From Roseburia sp. (lineage in GTDB: Bacteria > Bacillota > Clostridia > Lachnospirales > Lachnospiraceae), in contig JAGASC010000153.1 of the NCBI GenBank assembly GCA_017621905.1, positions 1-16,909 on the forward strand: a DNA stretch of 16,909 bases, written 5' to 3'. The translations under genes and the position numbers were made by a program. Positions 1 through 6,167 of this stretch are shown one piece after another; the stretch's first letter is position 1, and each line of letters opens with the position of its first letter. The notes beneath the pieces are model-generated. The model was not told the DNA's origin and made no database searches. It worked only from the letters and a program-made list of their open reading frames with translations.

Positions 1-463
1 CATCATATGTAAATGTGTTGCTTACTGCCTGAAGTGCACCAGCATTTACAAGTTCCTGAATCTGGTCATCTGCAAACACGTATACATCTGCAGCTGCCTC
101 AACATCCTCAAGAACACGGTCTTTTGTATCTGCCTCAGAGCATGCACCGATGGTGATGTTGAAATCTACATCAGGGTACTGAGCCTTGAACTCTTCTACC
201 AATGTAGCCATAGCCTCCTGGTAAGCCGGCAGTTCAGAACACCATAAGTCAATCTCTACGGTTCCTTCGGTAGCTGCGATTAAGTTTGCTATCGGATCAG
301 CTGCTGCATCTCCGGAAGCAGAATCGGTCTCCTTCTGAGTGTCAACAACCTTGCTTTCGTTGTTTCCACTGTTGTCTTCCTGTGTCTCATTGCTTCCGCA
401 TCCAGCCACCAATGTAGCTGCCATGCTCACACAAAGCAATGCGCTTAAAAGTTTTTTCTTCAT
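1..463 (-). CDS. Sugar ABC transporter substrate-binding lipoprotein (5' part only)
   Basis: This is the N-terminal part (about 154 residues) of an extracellular solute-binding protein; the rest lies beyond the left edge. The protein starts MKKKLLSALLCVSMAA and has a lipobox (LVAGC) with the lipidated Cys at residue 22. A Ser/Asn/Glu/Asp-rich linker follows to about residue 60. The mature domain begins near TVEIDLWC and continues with EEFKAQYPDVDFNI and DVYVFADDQ, which is typical of family 1 (maltose/oligosaccharide-type) binding proteins. It would be tethered to the outer face of the membrane and deliver a sugar to an ABC permease, whose genes are expected further left. The start is supported by an AGGGAGG site 8-10 bases upstream. 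A LacI-family regulator sits directly upstream and a matching operator lies in the promoter. The exact sugar cannot be read from this fragment. Confidence 0.9.
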   Translation of the reverse strand, partial: MKKKLLSALLCVSMAATLVAGCGSNETQEDNSGNNESKVVDTQKETDSASGDAAADPIANLIAATEGTVEIDLWCSELPAYQEAMATLVEEFKAQYPDVDFNITIGACSEADTKDRVLEDVEAAADVYVFADDQIQELVNAGALQAVSNTFTYD

Positions 464-598
464 TTTAGAAATGCCTCCCTCTTGCTTTTTGGACTCTCGT
501 CCAATAAAAAATATGAATCTATAAAACACCACCTGCGCCTCGCCGCATGCACCCATCTTACGCGATAGATACCCATTTGGGGCAGTTTTGTGCACCTT

Positions 599-616
599 AT
601 TGCGCAATCGGTTGTT
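599..616. promoter_or_regulatory. Candidate LacI-family operator near the transcript start
   Basis: The site reads ATTGCGCAATCGGTTGTT on the plus strand. TTGCGCAA is itself a perfect palindrome and is followed by a CG, as in many LacI-family operators. It lies at about +4 to +21 of the predicted transcript of the binding-protein gene. A similar TTGCGCAA element occurs in front of the regulator gene (1817-1835). Binding by that regulator is inferred. Confidence 0.5.
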
Positions 617-626
617 CTACCGTTTA

Positions 627-655
627 AGTATATATCTCGGTTTGTTTTGTGTCAA
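627..655 (-). promoter_or_regulatory. Sigma-A type promoter of the sugar-binding protein gene
   Basis: On the minus strand a perfect -35 TTGACA (650-655) is separated by 17 bases from TATACT (627-632). The predicted transcript start is near 620, leaving a leader of about 157 bases before the ATG at 463. The operator-like site at 599-616 lies just downstream of the predicted start, a position where a bound repressor would block transcription. Confidence 0.75.
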
Positions 656-747
656 TGTGTATATTTGATAATTAATTCTATATTTTTTTAGCAAAAATGC
701 ACAATCCTTTTGTTGGTATTTTTTTACTGCAATCTTTTTTTCATCTA

Positions 748-764
748 TTGTGCAACCGTTAAAC
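748..764. promoter_or_regulatory. Possible second (upstream) operator half
   Basis: TTGTGCAACCGTTAAAC resembles the site at 599-616 (shared TTGYGCAAYCGGT-like core). It lies about 95-115 bases upstream of the -35 box, between the regulator stop codon and the promoter. It could be an auxiliary site for DNA looping. It is more degenerate than the other two and may be chance. Confidence 0.3.
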
Positions 765-797
765 CTTGCATTTTCCGGTGTTTCGACTACCTGACTT

Positions 798-1802
798 CTA
801 TTTTGTCGACTCCTTGAGCACCACATTATAGGGTAAAAGAGTGCGCTGCTCCACTTCTTTCCCCTCAATCAGGTTCATCAAAGTCCGGCATGCTACCATA
901 CCAAGCTCTTTCGCATTAAAGTACAAGGATGTAATAGAAGGTACATTATCCTCCAACATCGTACTGTCATAGAAGGATGCCACTCTCACATCCTTTGGCA
1001 CATTGATATGCTTTTCCCGCAGCACCTTTAATACCCGGCCGGTAACCGCGTCATCCATACAAAGGATACAATCCACATTCTTCTGTAATATCTCATCTAC
1101 TGTCTTATCAATGCGTATCCGGTTTTCCGGGTTTAAAAACAGCAGTTTTTCATCCAGCGGAATCCCCATTTGAACATAGGCATCCCGAAAACCGCGGAGT
1201 CTGCTCTGGGTTACCACGTAGCCTTCATCTTCACCTACCAGAGCGATTCTCTTCATGTTTTTCATAAGCATGATGGATGTAAGTTCCTTACAGGCACTTC
1301 TGTGGTTATGATCAATCTGGATCACGCCCTCATAAGGACTGCTGCCGGTGGTCACGAAGGGAATCTTCTTTTTTGTCAGGAATTCCACTTGTTCGTCCTC
1401 CAAAAAGGTGCGCATCAGAATGACGCCATCCACTTTTCGATTGACAATGACCCGTTCCAGCGAAGAGATGTCATTGATCCGGCTCATAGTCAACAGGATA
1501 TCGTACCCTTCGGTCTGAGCCATCTCCTGAATTCCAAACAGGCAGGTCTGGAAAAAGTTCCAATCCACTACCTCATAATCTCCGGGCATGACAACGCAGA
1601 GATTGTAGGTCTTAGACTGCGCCAGCCCTTTTGCAATGACATTTGGCATATAATCATGTTCATCTATGTATGCTAAAACGCGCTCTCTGGTCTCCTTTCC
1701 AATTCGTCCCTTTCCTGAAATCGCGCGGGACACAGTAGTTTTGGATACTCCCAGCGCATCTGCCACATCTGCAATCGTAATATTCTTTTCCGTATTATTC
1801 AT
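798..1802 (-). CDS. LacI/GalR-family transcriptional regulator
   Basis: A 334-residue DNA-binding regulator of standard LacI-family length. Residues about 8-30 form the helix-turn-helix (ITIADVADALGVSKTTVSRA), followed by the hinge region (ERVLAYIDEHDYMPN, then AKGLAQSK). The rest is a periplasmic-binding-protein-like effector domain, with VDGVILMRT, RGFRDAY and CILCMDDAVTGRVLKVL segments typical of the family. The start ATG is preceded by GGGGGAAG at a suitable distance. The sugar-binding protein gene follows on the same strand after 334 bases and has its own promoter, so the protein most likely represses that transporter until the sugar is present. An operator-like palindrome in its own promoter suggests autoregulation. 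It resembles MalR-type maltose regulators in context, but the effector is not known from sequence. Confidence 0.93.
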   Translation of the reverse strand: MNNTEKNITIADVADALGVSKTTVSRAISGKGRIGKETRERVLAYIDEHDYMPNVIAKGLAQSKTYNLCVVMPGDYEVVDWNFFQTCLFGIQEMAQTEGYDILLTMSRINDISSLERVIVNRKVDGVILMRTFLEDEQVEFLTKKKIPFVTTGSSPYEGVIQIDHNHRSACKELTSIMLMKNMKRIALVGEDEGYVVTQSRLRGFRDAYVQMGIPLDEKLLFLNPENRIRIDKTVDEILQKNVDCILCMDDAVTGRVLKVLREKHINVPKDVRVASFYDSTMLEDNVPSITSLYFNAKELGMVACRTLMNLIEGKEVEQRTLLPYNVVLKESTK

Positions 1803-1816
1803 TCCAAACTTCCCCC

Positions 1817-1852
1817 TGTGCGCACGTTGCGCAACTACGTTATATTATTATA
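1817..1852 (-). promoter_or_regulatory. Regulator gene promoter with overlapping operator
   Basis: On the minus strand a TATAAT -10 box lies at 1847-1852; a good -35 at normal spacing is not obvious (TTGCTT at 1867-1872 is only 14 bases away). Between the expected transcript start (about 1840) and the ribosome site lies GTTGCGCAACGTGCGCACA (1817-1835), an imperfect palindrome made of two TGCGCA elements separated by three bases. Its position predicts autorepression by the LacI-family protein. Confidence 0.55.
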
Positions 1853-2090
1853 CTTTTTTTTCGAAAAAGCAATCCCCATTTTCATTTTTTATTTCTTACT
1901 TTTTCGCCTCTTTTTCCTTGATTTTCTTTATTTTTCTCATTTTTTCAGTGTTTTATCTTTTCAACAGAATAATTTTGATTTATGCGCAAGCGGTTCCACT
2001 TTTGTAGAATCTTTCAAAAAAGCGTGGGCCGCATTTGTGATAAATCACGCAAAAAAATGGCCTTCCGGGAGGCGATGCTTCTTATTATGC
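1853..2090. other. Intergenic stretch, pyrimidine-rich on the plus strand, no gene seen
   Basis: This is most of the 362-base gap between the L,D-transpeptidase gene and the regulator gene. The part from about 1853 to 1965 is strongly T/C-rich on the plus strand. No ORF with a ribosome site or family signature was found on either strand. The right end carries the regulator promoter and the left end the transpeptidase terminator. Confidence 0.6.
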
Positions 2091-2140
2091 AAAAAAAATC
2101 CCCAGGCCCCGGCATTAAATATTTTCCAGGGTATGGGGAT
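2091..2140 (-). terminator. Intrinsic terminator of the L,D-transpeptidase gene
   Basis: On the minus strand ATCCCCA (2134-2140) pairs with TGGGGAT (2099-2105), with further partial pairing inside, and is followed by a run of eight T (2091-2098). It lies about 25 bases after the stop codon at 2165. Confidence 0.75.
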
Positions 2141-2164
2141 AAAAAAATTTTGTATATTATCGGC

Positions 2165-3793
2165 TCATCCTGCCGGCTGTTCTGCCGGCTGAGCCTCTGC
2201 CTTCAACTGGGCCAGTGCTGCCTCTGCTGCCACCAGGGTGTCATAGTTCGTGACATATTCCCTTGCGCTCTCCGGCAATGCGTTGTACAAATTCCTTGCA
2301 ATGTTGATTGCATTCTCGCTCTCTAACGTCACAATGCCAATCGTATTTATAAGGTTAACGACTGTCTGCGCATCCTGTTTTTGCACCGCGATACTCTCCG
2401 TGCCGGGAAGGGTATAGACTAACACAGGATAGCCTTTTTCTACCACCTCATAAATGGTCTTTGCCACCGAAAGCGGCATGTTGATGCAGCCATGAGAACC
2501 ATTCGTTTTATAGATATTACCGCCGAATTTGCTGCGCCAGGTAGCATCGTGCATTCCATAATCTCCATAAAATGGCATCCAGTAGGTTACCGGAGTTTCA
2601 TAATCCGCGCCCCGCAAAATGGCATTTTTTGTCTTATAGGTCAGGCCGAAAGCCCCGGTAGGCGTAGCATTTCCGTCCGCCACATCACCGGAAACAAAAT
2701 CGCTTTCTACCACCAGTTCACCATCTTCGTATAAAAACAGATGCTGAGCGGTCAGGTTAATTTCCACGTAAGAATCTCCGTAATCATTTTCTCCATGGCT
2801 GTTGGCTGTCTGCAGGTATACCGGCTCCCGTTTTACATCCTCCCCTGCTTCCAGATCCGCAAGAAGCTGCTCCATCTCGCCGCTGCTGTCAATACGCCAC
2901 CCATAAAAGCCGCCTGAAATCGTGACTGTGGTTCCGTAGGAGGTCTCCAGGGTCTTAGGCTGGTAAGCCGTGTTGTACTTTTTGCCCAGATCCTTCACAT
3001 ACGCAAGAACAGCCTCCTCATCAAGGTATACCTTCCAATCTTCCACGTGCAGCCAGGTGCTGATGATTTCCCCGTCCAGAACCTCTGTTTTTTCCATAAA
3101 ATCATATGTAATCGTCATATCTGCATAGTGGTTCAAGTCTTCGATCATGGAGAGAAGCTTTTTGTCGTTATCCAAAATGGCCGGCTCCTCATAGCAATCC
3201 TTTTTGTCTAAATCCACCCGGGGTTCTAATGCCCGGATTGCCTCGTCCACCACTTCATAAAATTTCTGCTCCTTTATTGTGGTTCCGAAATCGGCCGGAA
3301 TCAACACATATCCTTCTCCTTTGATGTATTCAGAACAGGTGGCATCCACCGGCTCACGCTGGTTTTCCTTCTGCATAAAGGAAAGCTTCGATGATACGCT
3401 CTTTAACGCCGCCTCGTCATAAGAAACTGTTTTTTCCAGTTCCAGCTCTCTTTTTTCAAATAGAATTCCCAGCCAGGCAAAGCTGTTCTGCTGTTCTAAC
3501 ATTTCCTCTATTTCCCCGTTAAAAACCGGTTCGACTCCGATGCTGCTGCCCGAAACTTCTTCGCTATCGCCCTCCCGCACGGAAATTTCCAGCGAATATT
3601 TATCAATTTCTTCGGCAATCAGCTGCTTTACCTCTTCCACACTGCAGCCACCAACATCGATTCCATCTATCGAGGTTCCAAAGCAAAAATGGCTTTGAAA
3701 AAAGAGTACAAAAACCAGATAGACCACAATAAGGGCCGCTGCGATGCAGGCCGCGATTATCCATATTTTTAATCCTGATTTTGATTTCTTCAT
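2165..3793 (-). CDS. Membrane-anchored L,D-transpeptidase (YkuD) with peptidoglycan-binding domain
   Basis: A 542-residue envelope enzyme predicted to make 3-3 peptide cross-links, or attach proteins, in peptidoglycan. Residues 9-32 form one N-terminal membrane anchor, with the rest outside. Residues about 45-320 resemble the peptidoglycan-binding (PG_binding_4-like) region found before YkuD domains in clostridia. Residues about 341-461 are the YkuD catalytic domain: H415 in YGMHDATW, then the signature NGSHGCINMP with H434 and the catalytic C436. Residues about 475-530 form an extra helical module (IGIVTLESE, then AARxxY-like and YVTNYDTLVAAEAAL), ending in an Ala/Pro/Glu-rich tail. The start has a GGAGG site and the gene has its own promoter and terminator, so it appears monocistronic. 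The physiological acceptor is not known. Confidence 0.93.
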   Translation of the reverse strand: MKKSKSGLKIWIIAACIAAALIVVYLVFVLFFQSHFCFGTSIDGIDVGGCSVEEVKQLIAEEIDKYSLEISVREGDSEEVSGSSIGVEPVFNGEIEEMLEQQNSFAWLGILFEKRELELEKTVSYDEAALKSVSSKLSFMQKENQREPVDATCSEYIKGEGYVLIPADFGTTIKEQKFYEVVDEAIRALEPRVDLDKKDCYEEPAILDNDKKLLSMIEDLNHYADMTITYDFMEKTEVLDGEIISTWLHVEDWKVYLDEEAVLAYVKDLGKKYNTAYQPKTLETSYGTTVTISGGFYGWRIDSSGEMEQLLADLEAGEDVKREPVYLQTANSHGENDYGDSYVEINLTAQHLFLYEDGELVVESDFVSGDVADGNATPTGAFGLTYKTKNAILRGADYETPVTYWMPFYGDYGMHDATWRSKFGGNIYKTNGSHGCINMPLSVAKTIYEVVEKGYPVLVYTLPGTESIAVQKQDAQTVVNLINTIGIVTLESENAINIARNLYNALPESAREYVTNYDTLVAAEAALAQLKAEAQPAEQPAG

Positions 3794-3921
3794 TTCTTTT
3801 TCTTTTCCTCCAAACTATAACTTTGGTGAACTCCCCACGTTCCAAAGCCACCAGGTTTCCTGATCTTCTTCCTATCATTTTATGCAGCAAAACCGATTCG
3901 TTTCACACAAAGTCATCTTCT

Positions 3922-3949
3922 ATTATAAAGACCTAATTTCACTTGTCAA
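3922..3949 (-). promoter_or_regulatory. Promoter of the L,D-transpeptidase gene
   Basis: On the minus strand a perfect TTGACA (3944-3949) and a perfect TATAAT (3922-3927) are separated by 16 bases. The leader to the start codon at 3793 would be about 120 bases. An ATTACG-N5-CGTAAT inverted repeat (3953-3969) lies immediately upstream of the -35 box. Confidence 0.75.
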
Positions 3950-3952
3950 CAA

Positions 3953-3969
3953 ATTACGGTTTTCGTAAT
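3953..3969. repeat. Small perfect inverted repeat abutting the -35 box
   Basis: ATTACG and CGTAAT are separated by GTTTT. The repeat lies three bases upstream of the -35 of the transpeptidase promoter, a typical place for a regulator site. No specific regulator is recognised. Confidence 0.35.
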
Positions 3970-4034
3970 ATTTGTGTAAAATATCTGTTTTATTTACGAC
4001 TCAAAATATTCCAAAAAACAACATACTACTAAAC

Positions 4035-4071
4035 TTTTTCTTAAAAATTGAATAAAATTTCTTAAGAAAAA
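4035..4071. repeat. AT-rich inverted repeat in the divergent promoter region
   Basis: TTTTTCTTAA (4035-4044) and TTAAGAAAAA (4062-4071) are perfect inverted copies with 17 bases between them. The right copy also forms a 12-base palindrome, TTTCTTAAGAAA (4058-4069). It lies about 10 bases upstream of the -35 box of the plus-strand promoter, so it may be a regulator site. AT-richness makes chance possible. Confidence 0.4.
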
Positions 4072-4081
4072 AGGAAGTGAA

Positions 4082-4110
4082 TTGTTTCCGGAAATCCCCT
4101 GTGCTATAAT
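4082..4110 (+). promoter_or_regulatory. Extended -10 promoter of the PAP2 gene
   Basis: TTGTTT (4082-4087), a 17-base spacer and TATAAT (4105-4110), with TG one base upstream of the -10 (TGCTATAAT), form a strong extended -10 promoter. The leader to the start at 4200 is about 83 bases. Confidence 0.75.
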
Positions 4111-4199
4111 CCGAAAAGTAAACGTATCATACAAAAATACAGACATATAAAACAAAAAATATCATTTGAAAGCATAATACAATCAAAGAGGGGATTCCA

Positions 4200-4901
4200 T
4201 TGAAAACAAGAACATCGAAACTTACAAGTACTTTTATAGAGAAAAATAAACACGCCGTTCTTTTGCTGTACTTTCTGGTGTATCTGACTGGTTTTAGCTA
4301 CCTGGAAAAAACAGTTACCACGCATTTTCACGTGATACATATGGCACTGGACGATTATATTCCGTTCTGTGAATATTTTATCATTCCCTACCTGCTGTGG
4401 TTCGGCTATGTAGCCTGGGGTGTTGTGTATTTTTATTTCAAGAATAAAGATGAATATTTTCGTCTGTGTATTGCACTTTTTACGGGAATGACTGTTTTTT
4501 TAATTGTGTCATACCTTTATCCGAACGGACATTACCTTCGCCCTACGACCTTTGAGAGGGATAATATTTTTGTGGAAATGGTAAAACAGCTTTACTCCAC
4601 GGATACCTCCACGAATCTGTTTCCGAGCATCCATGTGTATAATTCGATTGTTGTCAATTTTTCTGTATGGCATTCGGAGAATTTCAAAGAGAAAAGGGCG
4701 GTTCGTTATGGTTCGGCTCTGCTGATGACAAGTATTATATTATCCACTATGTTCTTAAAACAGCATTCTGTTTTTGATGTGATTACCGGAATTCTTATGG
4801 CGGCTGTGATATACCGGCTGGTCTACGGCGTCAATGCATTTTGCCTTCCGGTCAGAGAAAGAAGAACGATTCGTCATGGAAAAAAGGTTGTTGCAAAATA
4901 G
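4200..4901 (+). CDS. PAP2-superfamily membrane phosphatase/phosphotransferase
   Basis: A 233-residue multi-pass membrane protein with PAP2-type motifs. The hydrophobic segments fall at about residues 19-36, 58-80, 88-106, 171-185 and 190-210. The motifs are YLRP (RP at 114-115), FPSIH (PSIH at 142-145) and STMFLKQHSVFD (H189, D193), which together form a phosphate-handling site. Motif 1 lacks the usual lysine and motif 3 has Thr where canonical PAP2 has Arg, so it resembles the Aur1-like branch more than standard lipid phosphatases. Likely substrates are lipid phosphates or pyrophosphates, but this is not determined. The start is TTG, chosen because GAGGGG lies about 8 bases upstream and no better ATG exists. 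It is a single-gene unit between its own promoter and a terminator that overlaps its last codons. Confidence 0.85.
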   Translation: MKTRTSKLTSTFIEKNKHAVLLLYFLVYLTGFSYLEKTVTTHFHVIHMALDDYIPFCEYFIIPYLLWFGYVAWGVVYFYFKNKDEYFRLCIALFTGMTVFLIVSYLYPNGHYLRPTTFERDNIFVEMVKQLYSTDTSTNLFPSIHVYNSIVVNFSVWHSENFKEKRAVRYGSALLMTSIILSTMFLKQHSVFDVITGILMAAVIYRLVYGVNAFCLPVRERRTIRHGKKVVAK

Positions 4902-4917
4902 CAACAACCTTTTTTTC
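4880..4917. terminator. Bidirectional intrinsic terminator overlapping the PAP2 stop codon
   Basis: AGGTTGTTGC (4885-4894) and GCAACAACCT (4901-4910) form a perfect 10-bp stem with a six-base loop. T runs follow on the plus strand (4910-4917) and on the minus strand (A run at 4880-4885). It ends both the plus-strand PAP2 gene and the minus-strand reductase gene whose stop is at 4917. The TAG of the PAP2 gene (4899-4901) lies at the loop/stem junction. Confidence 0.92.
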
Positions 4918-6095
4918 TACCATAATTTCAGCAACTGTATTCCTTTTTTCATGAATTTGTACCGGAAATCTTCCAGTTCTGCGGCTGCATTTTTTAATTC
5001 CTGCCGGATAGCAATGTGCTGCGGGCAGTGACTCTCACATTTTCCGCAGCCGACGCACTGGGACGCACTGCTGGTATCCTTGCGGAAAGCCGTGCACTGA
5101 AGATAATCGTGCCGTCCGGATTTTTTGCCTTCCGAATATACGGCATTGTAGCATCGGAAAGTACCGGGGATATCCACGCCCTTCGGGCAGGGCATACAGT
5201 AACCGCAGCCGGTACAGCCTACCTTTACATTTTTTTCTATTTCGGCCTTTACTTTTTCTATCAACGCCCGGTCGGATTCCGTCAGACAGCCCACAGGAGA
5301 TTCGGATGCCGTCTTCACATTCTGCTCCACCATCTCCATGGAATTCATGCCGGAGAGAACGCAGGTCACCTCAGGCTGGTCGTACAGCCATTTTAAAGCC
5401 AGCTCTGCCGGGGTACGTCCTTCCTCATCCTGTCGGAACAGTTCTTTGGCAGACTCCGGCAACAGATTTACCAGCCTGCCGCCGCGAAGAGGCTCCATGA
5501 TGATGACCGGCAATCCTTTTTTGCTGGCGTAGCGAAGTCCCTCCACTCCGGCCTGGGAATGTTCATCCATATAATTATACTGGATCTGACAGAAAACCCA
5601 GTCATAGGCGTCCACCAGCTGTTTGAACATGTCCGAATTTCCGTGATAAGAAAAGCCGATGTTGCGAATTTGCCCCGATGCCAGCTTATTCTCGATCCAC
5701 TGCTCCATCCCAATTTTTTTCAATTTTTCCCAGGTAGGGATGTCGGTGAGCATGTGCATCAGATAATAGTCTATGTAATCTGTCTGAAGGCGGCGCAGTT
5801 CCTCCTGAAACATTTTCTCCACTCCGTCAATGGATTTGATCAGGTAATGGGGCAGCTTGGTAGCAAGATATATTTTCTCACGGCACTTATTGCGGTGCAG
5901 GATTTCCCCCACCGCAGCCTCATTTCCCGCATAGACGTAAGCCGTATCAAAATAGTTGACGCCGGCCTCGATTGCTGCCATGACTTCTTTTTCTGCCTTG
6001 TCGATGTCAGCAGCGTTTCCCTTCCTGGTGAAACGCATACAGCCATATCCCAATGCGGATATATCATTGCCCTTTTTATCTTTGCGATATTGCAT
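4917..6095 (-). CDS. Aldo/keto reductase with C-terminal 4Fe-4S ferredoxin domain
   Basis: A 392-residue oxidoreductase of the COG1453 type. Residues 1-275 form the aldo/keto reductase barrel with the expected tetrad: D50 (YFDTAYVYAGNE), Y55, K80 (LATKLP) and H114 (YLMHML). The C-terminal part carries two cysteine clusters for iron-sulfur centres: C294, C297, C300, C303 (CTGCGYCMPCP) and C347, C350, C353, C357 (CVGCGKCESHCP). It probably reduces a carbonyl substrate and may exchange electrons with ferredoxin-like carriers; the substrate is unknown. The start at 6095 is preferred over an ATG 42 bases upstream because GGAGG lies five bases before it. It follows nadE by 72 bases with no terminator seen between, so the two may be cotranscribed. 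Confidence 0.92.
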   Translation of the reverse strand: MQYRKDKKGNDISALGYGCMRFTRKGNAADIDKAEKEVMAAIEAGVNYFDTAYVYAGNEAAVGEILHRNKCREKIYLATKLPHYLIKSIDGVEKMFQEELRRLQTDYIDYYLMHMLTDIPTWEKLKKIGMEQWIENKLASGQIRNIGFSYHGNSDMFKQLVDAYDWVFCQIQYNYMDEHSQAGVEGLRYASKKGLPVIIMEPLRGGRLVNLLPESAKELFRQDEEGRTPAELALKWLYDQPEVTCVLSGMNSMEMVEQNVKTASESPVGCLTESDRALIEKVKAEIEKNVKVGCTGCGYCMPCPKGVDIPGTFRCYNAVYSEGKKSGRHDYLQCTAFRKDTSSASQCVGCGKCESHCPQHIAIRQELKNAAAELEDFRYKFMKKGIQLLKLW

Positions 6096-6167
6096 AATAT
6101 CCTCCATTCTTTTTAATAACAGTTCAGATGCCTTCACCGTTACCTTTTTTTACCGGCAGACCCGTTA

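Noticed and set aside
1170..1676. A 168-codon plus-strand ORF
   Set aside because: It is antisense to the well-supported LacI-family gene, lacks a ribosome site and shows no family signature.
2051..2073. Second terminator after the L,D-transpeptidase gene
   Set aside because: A T7 run follows a GCCT/AGGC pair on the minus strand, but the stem is only about four base pairs; the hairpin at 2091-2140 is far better.
5559..6116. A 185-codon plus-strand ORF
   Set aside because: It is antisense to the aldo/keto reductase gene, whose catalytic and Fe-S motifs are intact.
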